Assembly: GCF_043290135.1 (NCBI RefSeq)
Contig: NW_027464588.1
Coordinates: 1,499,501 to 1,563,500 of the forward strand
From: Rhipicephalus microplus
Lineage: Eukaryota > Arthropoda > Arachnida > Ixodida > Ixodidae
DNA length: 64,000 nt
Direction: 5' to 3'
Shown: positions 46,175 to 58,126 of the stretch, in pieces
Layout of the letters: the number at the start of each line of letters is the position of its first letter
Position numbering within the stretch: position 1 is the stretch's first letter
Position numbers and translations under genes: made by a program
Notes under the pieces: generated by a model
What the model was told of the DNA's origin: nothing
The model's input: the letters and a program-made list of their open reading frames with translations, nothing else
Databases searched by the model: none

Positions 46175-47642
46175 GGAGTTTTAGAATACCGTTTGCAAGC
46201 ACTGCGGGTATTGTGGGTGAAGCGGGCGCCATTTAAGTTTTAGAATAGCGTTTGCCTTATGCGATCCGTAACGCACAATCGCAGCGTCAACGTACCCTCG
46301 AAACCAGCGCTTGTAGGCCACATACGGGCCGCCATCACCGCACGCAATTTACGATTTTCTGCGTGTGGCACGGAGGAAGGAAAGGTAAGGAGAGGCCCTG
46401 ACGTCACTCGTTGTGAAGCCGCGATGAAGCCGGAAGTCGGCCATATTGACTAGGCAAATTCTCCTCTCTTGTTTACATATGAATGCGAAGCAGAAGGCGC
46501 GACTCCCTCTCCGGCTCGGAAAGCACGTGGGCTGCGCAGCGCGTGTGTCGTGACGATCCGGAACTAATGGAACTGGGCTCATCACTCTGAGCCAGCGGGA
46601 CACCTTCAGCGAAATCGCTTCATCCGAGTAATAACAGGGAGTAACAGCTCGCCGACAACGAAGCAACTACGAGAGAACGCGCGCTAGATGCACTGACAAC
46701 GGCGAGTGCTTTCACGTCATTAATTCAGCAACTGTACAGACAACACGATCGGTCGTGCGCCTTCTACGGTTGCATTCCGCCACGCGGCCGACGCAGCATC
46801 CTGCCACTGTGTCCGTGTTCCGCGTGAAAATCACCGGCGTCAGCATTCTGCGACCGTGGTGACTGAGCACGCTGCTAGTGACAGTTGAACGTGGTTGCTG
46901 TTACGTTGAGGTTACATGCAATGCTGGTGGAGAGTGTACCAAGCGGAACAGAAAGGGTGTTTTAATACGCACGTGCAAGTTATTACTGTACACACACAAC
47001 ACGAAACTACGTATGTGCACATGGTCCTCACGGCGTCTTGCTGGGCTCAACAGCGCCGTCCGTCGTTACAAGCAGGAGCACTGCTCAACCGTCACTGACC
47101 TGCAAGGCGTTCGTCGTCATTCAGCTTCGTCATGGTGCCCAACGCAATTTCGCTGAACACTAACTGCTTCATCCGCGTCATCCGCCGCACGACACATGGA
47201 TATGCACTTGTTCTACGCACTGTTGAAACCCTGTGATGGACAAAGGGATTTGTAAACGTTCTAAGAGTAATGTAACAGCCAGGAGAACACTGCGTAACCA
47301 ATAACGCGGCGCAGAGCACAGATATTGTTCGCCACGGCTCAGCACGAGACCTGGGGAGGCACACATTCCGCCGCCAGACGCGGCCGCTCACTGCTAGACC
47401 AGCTCCACTGCGCAACACGTAACCATAGCAACGCCGCCATTGTGCCTAGTGAATATGGCCGCCATGATGTCATTTCCGCCACACTTTTTACGCCCTGCGC
47501 CGGCTGGGCATGCCCTCTCCTTACCTTTTTCCTTCCTCCGTGGCGTGTGGTCCGCGAACGCGAACGCCGACTCGCATTATGACGCATGCGCAGTTGCAGC
47601 GAGCGCACCGCTAGGGCTCGCGGTGCGCTAATCTAAAACTCC
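46175..47642. mobile_element. MITE with long imperfect TIRs
   Basis: The ends are GGAGTTTTAGAAT (46175) and ATCTAAAACTCC (47642). Matching inner blocks occur inverted on both sides (gcacggaggaaggaaaggta ... / ccttcctccgtggcg), so the TIRs extend about 200 bp with divergence. It sits inside the tandem array and replaces part of one unit. No transposase; the frames inside are chance. Confidence 0.6.
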
Positions 47643-47799
47643 GCTCATAGCGTGCTCGCGGCCATTTCGCTAGCCGCACATATACTAAACTCGATATCAG
47701 GTGACGTGAATAGATGACGAAGGTAAATTACACGTCCAAAGTGATAAGCATGACATGAAAGTCACGTACGGCCTCACTTACCTGCGCCTCATATTGTTG

Positions 47800-49247
47800 T
47801 GCTGGTTTTAAAGTAAAGTTTCATATCAAGCTTCCTCATTCGTGCTTCGCATATAGGCGATTCCCACTGTACGTGGAGTCCGCCAATTTTTAAAGCATGC
47901 AATGTATGCGATCATGGTCATTGGATAGCATGATCGGCATTTCTTGTCAAGGACTTTGAAGTCATGGCTTTTCTGTTGGTTGTTCCTCAAAGTGTCGGCG
48001 CTGCTTTTACATCCAAGCATGAACCACCAACTCGCCCAACTTTCGCTTTTAGTGCTACTCACCATGGGGCCAGGAAACGGACATTAGTTCAACTTGTGTT
48101 TACAGAACTGTTTTTATATGTCTTCCGATAATGCGTATTTTTTCGACGTCGTTTCCGAGATAGAAAGGTGCCACTGAAGCTGCTGCATAAAGCACTTTTT
48201 TGTAAAAAAAAAGTAGGAGTTGCACGCCAGGATATGGGACAAGCGAACACCAGGCATATAGTACTTTTTTCTTTCTTTTTATTCTTCATTTCCTTCTATT
48301 TCGCTCTCCTTTATTCTTTTTTTTTCACTGTGAATCTGATGACGATGAATAATTATGGCTGAAGCAGGTATGCGCCATAGTTAACAGGTCATCAAGAGCA
48401 AACTTTTGTAGTGGTTTGGACTACTGAACGACCCAATCATTACGTAGTTTGCATTGTGTGACGCCTTGTTTTTAAGGGTGTTTGAAGCACAGGCACGGCT
48501 CGGCAGTAAAATCTTTCGGTGTAACTTCTTCAAGTAACCGGCCCCCCTGAAATAAGTTCCTGGATCTGCCACTGTTTTGTGCCCATACCTACTACTATAG
48601 ATTGTTTATCACTAGGTCCAATCTTGTGCTTTGCCGAGACTATTGAAGCAATAACTTAAGCTTTATTTGAAAGCGTAATTTTTTAAATAGAAAATAAAAC
48701 AAATAGAGACTACATAGTGAAAGTACAAAAACTCGGGTTAAAAGCTGCCGTTGTCGCGTGTTAGCTACGCACGTGTAATCGTTTCCGAATTCGCTAGGTT
48801 TCGACAATTTCTCTGGGCGTATCTACTACTTCCGCCAATGCAGAAATGTTAGTCTTCACAAAATCACGCCAACGTACACAAATTGCATAGTAATTTGACC
48901 CCCCCCCCCACCGAAAAAAAAAAACAGAAATAATCACAGATGGCAAACACGAACGCTGGTCGTGGAGATTTGGACTTCAGTGTTTCAGCACAAAAGCAAG
49001 ATACGAGTTGTAGTCACGTTGTACTCGGGTATGAAGTAGGCCGCGATATAAATCACACGGCAGAGCAAAGATTTGTGCTCTAAATACCCCGATTAGGAAC
49101 GTCTTTTATAGTGGAGCACACAGTTCATATTTCGTTCATATTTAACAGCAGAACTGTAAATTGCACTCTCCTTGGTTTCTCGGCGTCCATTCATGTCCAC
49201 GTCAGCTCCTTCAAGACGTTCAATTGTTGTTATAAGGTCACGTATCG
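47800..49247. other. No recognisable gene
   Basis: AT-rich, including homopolymer tracts at 48205-48215 and 48260-48330 and a C-run/A-run at 48899-48925. No conserved protein or RNA feature was seen. Confidence 0.5.
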
Positions 49248-49836
49248 CTAAAAGGGGCCCTGAAGCACTGTTTCAAGTATACCCATAGAATGACTTCACT
49301 GGAAGACTTTGTTGCCTTACGAACTCAACGCCAGAAAATATTTAGGAATCCGTCCAGTACGAGTGGAGTTACAAAGATTTATCCCACGCTGTGAATGCAT
49401 TCTCTTTTCTCTCGTCCCGGCGAAAGTGCTGGAAGCTGAGTAGAGAGGGATGGCGGGGGTCAGGAAAATACGTCACTCGCGCCTCGTGACCTCCACCACT
49501 GTTTTTCTTTTTCGAATGCACAGCTTTTTCAGAATGATCGCGCGCGCACGCACAGACAAGTCGCGACCTCCGGCGGTGATCTCTGTACTTACCAATCGCA
49601 CAATGTTCAAATCAGCCAATGGCTGATAGATGGGCTTGCTACGAGAGATTTTGGAGCGTCTCCTGTCACTTCTCGAGAGAAGAGAAAGCAATTCTTAGCT
49701 GACTTTGATCATTTATTGTGAATTTCAGGCTGCGTGCTGCGCTATAATTTTTGACTCGCGTGGTGTCGGGAGCCTCTACTGCCGATCGGCAGCGTTTTCT
49801 GACCATGATCGAAAAGTGTTGCAGGGCCCCTTTAAA
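49248..49836. mobile_element. MITE with AAAGGGGCCCTG ends
   Basis: Left end CTAAAAGGGGCCCTGAAGCA, right end GTGTTGCAGGGCCCCTTTAA, inverted with minor mismatches; about 590 bp. No coding potential. The TTAA-containing ends resemble those of the CCACTCACCAGG family but the bodies differ. From 49840 to 50385 nothing is recognised. Confidence 0.6.
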
Positions 49837-50385
49837 TTGGTGACGTTATCACTACGTATTCAAGGTATCATACGGTGACATCTCTGATACGTCACACCTT
49901 CTGAAGACGTCATCAATCGACGTCGTTAATCAGTCAAAGCTGTGCCGATTTCGCTGACAGTGCAAGATCTCAAGAGGTGCTGAAAACTTCATGCAGTGGA
50001 GCAGTACGCCTTTCGCAGGCGTTTCGTCACATCAGTCGAGTATAGGAGCCAGCTCAGCGCCATCGCGCGGGCAAGTAAGAGTCCACCGCGCACTTCGAGT
50101 ATGCCTCAAGCATAGCCTCCTATATTTTTTTGTGCCCGCGCATTAGCGCTAAATACATACGCGCCATCCGTCCCTTATAGTTTTGGCGCTCGCCGCCAGA
50201 TGCCGCACCAATCCCATAATAACAGCAGACGACGCGGCCTATGCACGCTTGCGTTTATGACGGTCTAGAAACCGTCTACATTGCATTGGATTATGCGTAT
50301 ACGTTAAGAAGTGCGCACACACCAAATTTTTAACACAAGCACTGTATGCAGAATGCAATGTGAGCTTTGTTATTTGATTTCGCGC

Positions 50386-50970
50386 TCAAAGCTTGAGCAC
50401 TTTTCGAGACAATGGTTTGACATGAAAATCTTTTGCCAAGTCGTGTTTGTCAGTCACACTCGTCGCGAAGTTCAGAAAAAGTGGGCGGAGAAACTTCACG
50501 AGCACAACCTCCAAAAGTTTTTTATGATGTCCCGGGGTCGAGCACTTGAGTTTGTCACGTTTCTGTAGTATTTGCGCGGCGTTGTCAACGGCAGCCTTCA
50601 GTGGCTGATTCATCTTTCTCGCTCTTGCGAGGAAAACTTCCGCGTAATTCTTTAGAGAATTTAGAACCATTACGAGCTCAGTTGACGGATACAGGAGTAC
50701 ACCTGGGTGGATATCTCCACATTCAATCAGAACATGCTCCGCCGTTTCCTTATCTTTCCCGCAGCATGTGCATTGTTCTTCTTCTTTACTGAATCTTGCT
50801 TTATAACTACGCGTTCTAAGGCAACCCGATCTCGCTTCAAACAGTAAAGCGCTTCCCCTTGAATTATCGTAAAATGCCTCCCTCCTTATTTCATTTTTGC
50901 CCTTTCGGTAGTTACTCAAAGCCGGTTTTTTCTCCATAGCTGCCATCCATTCTCTCGTTGTGCGCCTCGG
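50386..50970 (-). pseudogene. Non-LTR ORF2 C-terminal region with Cys-His finger
   Basis: On the minus strand: TTREWMAAMEKKPALSNYRK, then AFYDNSRGSALLFEARSGCL, RTRSYKARF, and CTCCGKDKETAEHVLIEC. Y-R-x-x-K, Y-D-N-S-R-G-S, L-R-T-R-x-Y-x-x-x-F and C-x2-C-x8-H-x4-C are the C-terminal signature of several arthropod non-LTR ORF2 proteins. The frame is open for 187 codons and extends upstream of its first ATG; RT and endonuclease are absent (5' truncation). This is not a host gene. Confidence 0.75.
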
Positions 50971-51580
50971 CGCTCCGCCAGGAGCGCTCGCATCCCATAA
51001 TAGCTCGGGGGACGGCGCTGAGGGACCGACCGCTCGGGCACAAAGTTATAGAGGAGGCTATGCCTCAAGAGAAGTGCCTTTACGAAGAACCACCTCGTAG
51101 TGGGGTGACAGTGTCGTTAGACGTCATAAATAGTGCAAGGGTGATTATGTGTAGACCAAGCTGTCCAATTTAACTGCTTTAACAAATATTCTAGCTCGAA
51201 ACTTATCAGCGTACCATGGTACACTTGTTGCGACGATAGTTGCAGGCCATACATAGTACGAGGATGCATTTTTCACGGACGTTTTTGCCTGCTTTCTGTA
51301 CCAAGGGCCGAGAATACCGGACCTATGAATGGGCAAGAACCAATCGCACGGGAAAAAAAAAGTCTTGAAAGAAAACTACAATAGCAAGTGCTCGTGAATA
51401 ATTATTTTTAGGATATCAGTACGATTTGTTGAGTCTTTTAAAATGACATTTAAAAGGCGTCTCCACACGCAACTTTTTTCGGTTTAGCAGCTGCCTTCCT
51501 CACATTCACAAACATGTGACATTATTCTTCAGTACAGTCTTATTAATGCATACTACACGCAGCAGGAGTTACTTTTTGGC
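50971..51580. other. No recognisable gene
   Basis: Separates the non-LTR fragment from the kinase gene. No clear poly(A) tail of a retrocopy or TSD was identified. Confidence 0.5.
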
Positions 51581-51586
51581 TTTATT
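51581..51586 (-). terminator. Polyadenylation signal of the kinase gene
   Basis: TTTATT on the plus strand (AATAAA on minus), about 100 bp beyond the kinase stop codon. Confidence 0.7.
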
Positions 51587-51686
51587 TACAGCAAGAAGCG
51601 CGACGCTGCCCTGTCACAAAGCCGCCTCAATCCGCGATGGATGGCTTCCGAGTTGCGCGCCATGTTCGAGCTGCCAAGGCAGAGTC

Positions 51687-52607
51687 TCATCGCCTTTCTT
51701 TCTCGGTGGTGCCCGCGGCCTCCTTGGAATCACTCGAACCGGCCAGGTAGCGGTGTGCGGCGGCGCCTTTGGCCGAGATCCTCTCGCGAGGGCTGTAGAT
51801 GAGCATCTTTAGAAGCAGATCTACCGCTTCGCAGTCAGCCTCTGGAAGCAGCTCGGCCACGATGTTCTTTCTCCACATCGGAAAGGTCGGGTTATAGTTT
51901 GGCAGCTGCGTCACTTCTGGCCACATGCCCACCGTCGGCGTACCCAGGACGCGAAAGATTTGGAACAGTTGGTCGATCTCCGATTCCCCGCGAAAGAGAG
52001 TTTTCCCGGTGAGCAGCTCGAAGAAGATGCACCCGATACTCCACACGTCAACCGGAGTCGAGTAGTGACTCTCCCCCAGGAGAATCTCCGGCGCCCGGTA
52101 CCACAGGGTGAGCACCTCGTGGGTGTAGGCGCGCACGGGCAGCGTGAAGGCACGGCACAAGCCGAAGTCGGCCACCTTGAGACCGCCCTTGTCGTCGATA
52201 AGCACGTTGGCTGGCTTTAGGTCGCGGTGCAGAACTCGCCTTTTGTGGCAGAAGAGGATGGCGTCTACCAGCTGACCGAGGTACTTCTTGACAATGGCGC
52301 CATCCACGGTTTTGTTCTTGGGCTGAGCATCCAAGAACTTCTTAAGGTCCATGGTCATGTGCTCGAAGACCAAGTATATAGAGTTGGACGGTGAAATGAC
52401 GACTTCTATGAGTCGCACGATGTTCTTGTGCTTTAGCTCCTTGAGGAGGCTCACCTCTCGTATAGTCGTCATCGGCACGCCTTCCTCTGCGCAATCGACT
52501 CGAATCTTTTTGATGGCCACGATCTGGTTGGTCCCCTTGCACTTTGCCTTGTAAACGACACCGTACGTGCCTTCTCCAATCTTCTCTATCGTGACGTAGT
52601 TCTTCAT
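51687..52607 (-). CDS. CDK1-like cyclin-dependent kinase, intronless
   Basis: The Met at 52607 gives MKNYVTIEKIGEGTYGVVYK, matching the usual CDK1 N-terminus and giving 306 residues (animal CDK1 is near 300). In-frame Mets at 52634 and 52712 would add 9 or 35 unrelated residues. Motifs: G-loop 11-16 with Thr14/Tyr15, Lys33, cyclin-binding helix 45-51 read as PMTTIRE instead of PSTAIRE, HRDLKPAN 127-134, DFG 147-149, activation-loop Thr162 in YTHEV, APE 172-174, CDK1-type NPTFPMW, and ERISAK near the end. It should phosphorylate Ser/Thr with a cyclin partner in cell-cycle control. All catalytic residues are present. Introns are absent, and the coding part is GC-rich relative to its surroundings, suggesting a retrocopy that stayed intact. 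CDK2-like or a divergent CDK1 paralogue are alternatives. Confidence 0.9.
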   Translation of the reverse strand: MKNYVTIEKIGEGTYGVVYKAKCKGTNQIVAIKKIRVDCAEEGVPMTTIREVSLLKELKHKNIVRLIEVVISPSNSIYLVFEHMTMDLKKFLDAQPKNKTVDGAIVKKYLGQLVDAILFCHKRRVLHRDLKPANVLIDDKGGLKVADFGLCRAFTLPVRAYTHEVLTLWYRAPEILLGESHYSTPVDVWSIGCIFFELLTGKTLFRGESEIDQLFQIFRVLGTPTVGMWPEVTQLPNYNPTFPMWRKNIVAELLPEADCEAVDLLLKMLIYSPRERISAKGAAAHRYLAGSSDSKEAAGTTEKERR

Positions 52608-52960
52608 CCTGTCTTCGCTAGTACCGGATGCCATCTCTGCAGACACTGTGACGGTACGCGCAGATCCTCGATCTAGCGAGCAGTAAGCGGCCGCCGAGAA
52701 CCGTTGGAACAATACCGGTACGCGTGGCAGCTCGTGACGTCTGACCGCGCGCTTTGCCTGCTCGCGAAGGGACGCGTTTTTCCTCTTTCTTTTATCGGTG
52801 TTCCTTCCACGTGTATGTTGCGAACCATTGCCTAAATTTTAGTTTAGTTTTCTATAGGGTTGTAGTACGGACTTCAAGAAAACCAGCGTGCGAAAAGTGG
52901 GGACAGGGGCAAGAAGAAAAAGATGACGAATATGAAGATGGTGAAAGTATGGTTTGAGGC
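52608..52960 (-). promoter_or_regulatory. GC-rich 5' region of the kinase gene
   Basis: CpG-rich (gcggccgc at 52688-52695, cgcgcggtcag) with no clear TATA. If the gene is transcribed, its start probably lies here. Inference only. Confidence 0.35.
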
Positions 52961-53300
52961 CAATGTTACAATACTTTTATTACTTAGCGGCACTTAATTA
53001 GGTTGCTGCAACAAGGATATATGCTCTATTGTGTTTGACTTCATCAAAGGAACAAAAATATTACCATGTTAGTATGTCCTTACTTTTTTCAGATTAATAA
53101 ATAACTCGTAGTTATTTCTATCAAGAAACTAAGATGGTTTGCCGATTCCTCTGTAAGCATTTTGTTTACTTGAAGTTTTATTTTTAAAAGAACTATTGCA
53201 GATTGGTTTTAGTTTCGTTATTTTAAGCATCCTGCCGTTTGGTTCTTGGCCAATCCCCCTTTGTGGGTGAGTGCCATTCTTAAGGGGTCGTCATCATCAC
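52960..53300. repeat. Retroelement 3' UTR-like repeat, unit 1
   Basis: Ends ggttcttggccaatccccct ttgtgggtgagtgcc. The same order (tatatgctc...tgtttga, ttaccatgttag, gatggtttgcc, cagattgg, catcctgccg) recurs at 53600-53930. These motifs resemble 3' ends of tick non-LTR elements. Confidence 0.6.
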
Positions 53301-53599
53301 CATCATGACATTTACCAGGCTCATTTTATAGCAAACGTCCCTTTATTACGCAGATTTTCTCCGTGTCGTTGGCAAACGTTATTATAACAGACTGCTTCTT
53401 TGTGTGTTCTCTCTTATGTGCACCTAATTTGTCAAGTGCCTACGTCATTACATTTTTTAGAAACATATGCAGATATACTCCTAAAAGAAAAAAAATTATA
53501 TTATTACAAGGCTATAATTTCAAGTCCCTGTCATCATTATTCTTATCAGAGAAAAAGATTTTTAGTAGCCCCATTACAGAAGCAAGGAATACAAGTAAA

Positions 53600-53930
53600 T
53601 CTACCTTGGCAGAACTTGATTTGGTTACTGCCACAGGAATATATGCTCCCTTTTGTTTGATTACATCAGCAAAACTACAACATTACCGTGTTAGTGAAGC
53701 CTAACCTTTTCAGATCTGTAGTTTATAATTCGTAGCTATGTCTGTCAAAAACAAGAGATGGTTTGCCCGCTTGCTCAGCAGACTTTTTTGTTTATTGGTA
53801 GTATTATTTCAAAACTACTTTTTCAGATTGGCTTTAATTTCATTTTAGTTTGATTTAAGTATCCTGCCGCCCGGTTCTTGGCCCATCCCCCTCTGTGGGT
53901 GAGTGCCTTCCATCAGAGGTCATCAATTCG
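53600..53930. repeat. Retroelement 3' UTR-like repeat, unit 2
   Basis: Direct, diverged copy of 52960-53300 about 630 bp downstream. The segment between them (53300-53600) has no recognised content. Confidence 0.6.
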
Positions 53931-54011
53931 TTCTTTGGAAGACGTTTTTTTTTTTTTAAAAAAGCCGGGAAGAGGTCGAAGACGAGGGCCACGCAGGACC
54001 GCCGTCCACTA

Positions 54012-54250
54012 CCACCCCGACTGACAATATGACGCGAGTGATGGACGCGAGTGTTGAAGTCTTGAAAAGCCTGCAATGCAAGTCGCAACGCATTCGGCCG
54101 GACCAGGCAGGCAATTGGACGTTTCACTACGATAATGTGCCAGCCGACAGTGCCTTCGTCGTCACCGACTAGTAGGCAGGAAGGGGTGCCACCTACGATA
54201 TCCAAAGCCCGCATACAGCGTGGACTTGGTTACCCTCAACAGTTAGAACG
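54012..54250 (+). pseudogene. Mariner-type transposase remnant
   Basis: From 54029: MTRVMDASVEVLKSLQCKSQ, then RIRPDQAGNWTFHYDNVPAD and SAFVVTD with a TAG stop. W-x-x-H-x-D-N-x-P-x-x-x-A is the second catalytic Asp block of mariner (DD34D) transposases. After a frameshift, PAYSVDLVT resembles the next block, P-x-Y-S-P-D-L-A-P, which carries the third Asp. First-Asp region, helix-turn-helix and TIRs were not found. Clearly dead. Confidence 0.8.
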
Positions 54251-54439
54251 CAGACCTCAGGTGCCCTCTTCTGTGTTGAACAGCGTCGCCGTCACCGTCA
54301 GTGGCGTAAACGATACACATAAAGAAATAAAAGGGGTGAAATGGCCTGGATATAAATGGATTCGAAACTGGGCCCCTCTACATGGCATTCGAGTATGAAA
54401 TCACAGAGCCACGCTGTTGCTTGAAATTCGTTCGCGAAA

Positions 54440-57215
54440 AGACACCGGCATCATGACGGGCACGGAATCAGATCAACCTGTAGTAATATGTCCTTAAAGA
54501 AGAGTAAAATTACAACCAGTACCAGCACATTGCGAATCGTGCAACCAGTGTGTGGTTCGAAACTTCTCGGCCGCTGCAAAGAGGTCAGCCATAATTCTTC
54601 ATTGTCGTCAGTCGCATCCAGCGTCGACAAAGTGCGCATATTGCCGTACAGATGTGTAGCCAGTGCTGCCCAAGTTCCAAAGTTATAAATTATGACGCAG
54701 CATATAGCTTGCGAAAAGCCAAACTTCAAACACAGATGACCTTGTCCTAACATAAAGCCGCGCTTAGAATTCGGATTAGGCAGTAGCTTAAACGTGTTTT
54801 TTTTTCTACGCCTCAAAACACTTTTTTTTAAATCAAGCATTCTGGGACAGTGGATGGACTCAAAGTAGCTCGAAGTGCAGCATTCAAAGCCATTCCAGTA
54901 AGTACTACCGGAACGCATTTGGTAGCCAAATCTATCCCTGTAACCGACGTAATCGACGCAAAAGGAGACTGTTTTGAAGATTGGTAAATACTGGTAACAA
55001 GCAATTCAGTGAATAATTTTAGTGACATTGCTAACATAACTTTCAGAACAGACCATGTACGCGTAATAATAATAAATCACAATTTTTTTTTCAACAATCA
55101 TAGGTTATGAGAAACAAAGAAACATAGAGATCAAAAACAGATAGGTTAACCACGGCGACTAGCAAGTAGGCTGCTTTTTATAGTAATTTGGGCAACCGCA
55201 GAGAAACCAAGCAGACGAGGAAATAAATGAAAATTCGCCCGCGCTCTATTAGTCCTTCGTTCACCGGTCGTGGCACAATACTTGGGACGCAAAAGCATCT
55301 ACTCAAGGAGAGATGCCAAGAGAATAAACACGGAGAGGCTACCAGTAATGGGCTCTTGGGGTATAGGTCTTGCACGCATATGTAACGAAGCGTCCATCTA
55401 CAATACCATACAAGGACATGCAAGGCCAGCGAACTTTCGCGGCTTAAAGAACTCTGGAAGAAAACAGAGACTCAAACTGCTAATGTAGTTAACTCATGCA
55501 CTGGCAGGTGTCCCGGATTCAGGTGTGCGTCCTTTCACTAGGCTAGAGAAAGCCACTTCATCGGGATATTCTAATGCTTGCTTCCACTTCGTTCTTGACA
55601 GCGTTCCTGACGAACATTACTCCAGCGAATAATACCTAAGCACTCTTGCATAGTAAGTAAACAGCAAAAGGCAATGGTGACAAAAAATATCAGTCTAACA
55701 GCGGCAAGAACGTACACAACTTTCATAAGGTTGTCATTTTTTTTTCGTCAGTGATTGCACCAACGAGTCACAACTGAATCCTATACCAAGAAGCGCTTGC
55801 CAACTTAAGTTGGTGAGTCCTGTAATGCACAAACCAACGTCCACACCATAGAGTATTGTAATCACTCTTGAATGTGTTTGTGATCGTATAAAACAAGTTT
55901 TGTATGCAAAAAATGAACTGAATTTCGTTAAACAATAGCTTATGCAATAATTTATTTATAAGTAATTATTACTGTCTGGACTATCCAATTCTGATTGGAC
56001 TCACTAAAGCATATCAGAAATGTTCTTGTAGTCTGTACGCTAACAGATAAGTTAAAAATAGTTTATTATTTCCGACAAATATTTTTTCATGTATTTTTTT
56101 TTCCTTCACACTGTTTTTTTTTTCACACTCAGCGAGCAATTTTAGGCGAAACTTGTAAGCGTGCTTGCAAATTCAGTGGCTTTGAGGAGCTTGATTCGCA
56201 TCCCATTTGAAATGCGGGAATTCTTTCAAAAATAATGTCAGCAATGCTTTTTTCTGGCAGCTAAGTTGCCAAAAACATATTTTTTCACTAACTCGAGAGC
56301 GAGAAAAAAAACCCATAAAGATAAAGTATGAACAACGGCACACAAAAGAGGTTGCACAAACAAGCACCGACTAGCAGCTAAATTTTTCTGTAATAGGAAA
56401 AGGAAATATACACGAAGAAACATGGGAAAGAAATTTAAAGGAAGACAAGATTTTTTTTAGGAATGTTTACACGTACATAAAGACTGCTCTTCTTTTCTAT
56501 GCAGTTTTTACACTGAAAAAGACGTATGGAAAAGCAGCAGTTGCAAGTGAACCACCTATGTAAGTGCAACAACGTCGGAGCGAATGGGAAATCCCCGCGA
56601 ATACAAATCGGATAACCATAATTTCTTCGGACGCAAGCTTGTCATACGTGTTTGCGCACAAAACGTACGAACAGTCTGTGCGCTTAGTATGTTCGTGCAG
56701 CGTGCACGGACTGTACAGCAGAGATAGGCGCACGCCAATGCCCCGACAGGCATGACAGCATGCAGTCACACGTCGATTCCCGGTGACGAAAGCTCTAAGA
56801 AAATAAGCCTACGCCTGTTTCAATAACTGCCTGCCGCCGTTTCGTGCATGTTTGCCTCCGTGAGTGACAGCTGGCCAACTGCAGCAGCCGCTTCTTGGGC
56901 GAAAGCTGCGGCAAAGACAGCGCGCGTGGAACACGCCGCGATGGATTGACGTTTCTGGCGCAAAATACGGCCCCGTCCGAGTTCAAAAAAGAAACTTCAA
57001 TCGCGGCTGAAATTGAATGGGAAGTCGTGCAGTCGCGATTGAATGTTGTTTGGCTCCGCCGGGCTTATGGCGGGCGTCCCGAACTGCGGTGCTTCGGGAC
57101 GGCATCAGCGAAACAAGAACGCGTTCAAAAAAATACTGTTCGCAAACACAGCGACAAGAAATTAGGTCGCAGTACTTGTTGCTGGGCCAGTGCATGCAAC
57201 GGACCCGCCACGGTT
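54440..57215. other. No recognisable gene
   Basis: The minus-strand frame at 54451-54918 (155 codons) and a shorter one at 54828-55037 were inspected; no motif is recognised and they may be chance or an unknown repeat. The rest is AT-rich with homopolymer tracts (55740, 56095-56130, 56450). Confidence 0.5.
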
Positions 57216-57219
57216 ATGG

Positions 57220-57435
57220 TGCGTGACAGCTGACGCGGAGGTCACGGGATCGAATCCCAGCCACGATGGCCGAATTTCTGACAAAGGCGAAAATGCTTGA
57301 AGCCCGTGTGCTTAGATTCAGCCTTAGGTGCACGTTTAAGAGCCCCAGTAGGCGGAATTTTCCAGAGCGCTCCAGTACGGCGCCACTTAAAAATAAATTG
57401 TGCTTTTGAGACGTTAAACCACGAGAAATGTTTAT
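57220..57435 (+). mobile_element. Diverged Ruka-type SINE, plus strand
   Basis: Box B-like GGGATCGAATCCCAGCC at about 57245-57261, then 'aggcgaaaatgcttgaagcc', 'cgtgtgcttagattcag', 'ggtgcacgtttaagagcccc' and 'gagacgttaaaccacg', the SINE body order. The (AATC) tail is lost; a poor 5' head is present. Confidence 0.75.
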
Positions 57436-57510
57436 TAGCTTATAACACAGTGTTTTGTTAATAAATGCGAAGCATTTCTTTGAGTATATTACATGACCTT
57501 TGAACTGTAA

Positions 57511-57512
57511 TC

Positions 57513-57579
<67 letters not shown>
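57511..57579. repeat. (TCTA)n microsatellite
   Basis: About 17 units at the left side of duplication B. It is preceded by aaatgcgaagcatttc and followed by a 'caccttggaggtca' block also present near 35978. Confidence 0.95.
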
Positions 57580-58126
57580 CGCAGGCGCCACCTTGGAGGT
57601 CAATATGTTATAAATGTTACACACTACAATGGCTACAAGGAACGAACGGGTGCCGCTATAAAGAGCTCGCCCCTAAAAGCGTACTTTCATGGCTTATTCC
57701 AACGCTTGAGAGAGCTAATCGCTTTTTATGGGTAAGCTGCTTCAAAACATCACTGGTGAAGCGGCGTCGAAGACAGGTTTTTGCATTTCCCAGCTGCGGC
57801 TGATCGGCGACGGTTTTCATCAACAGAAAACTGAAGAAAAAAATGAAAAAGACCAGGCCCATCTTTCTTGCACCTTCGCGTGCAAATCACCGTGAAAGTT
57901 TGCGGTGCAACACTCTTTCTTCTTTGCACGGCCACAAACAGCGCATTCGACAGCGAAAACACAGCAGAAACTGCGGTGGGTGCCGCGGCTGTTGCCTACC
58001 AAGCGAAACCAAACGCCCGACAACGACGCCACCACAATTTCGTGACGTGTTTCCGGTCATTTTTTGTCTATATTCGTGAAATAAACTGCGTAACTTCATT
58101 TCTCGTATGTTTGAAGAGAACGGCGA

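Noticed and set aside
46259..47631. Several short frames in the long-TIR MITE
   Set aside because: No transposase motif; the frames are small, overlap on both strands and are absent from any family known to me.
54451..54918. 155-codon minus-strand open frame
   Set aside because: No recognisable motif, no start context or conservation evidence; not called as a gene.
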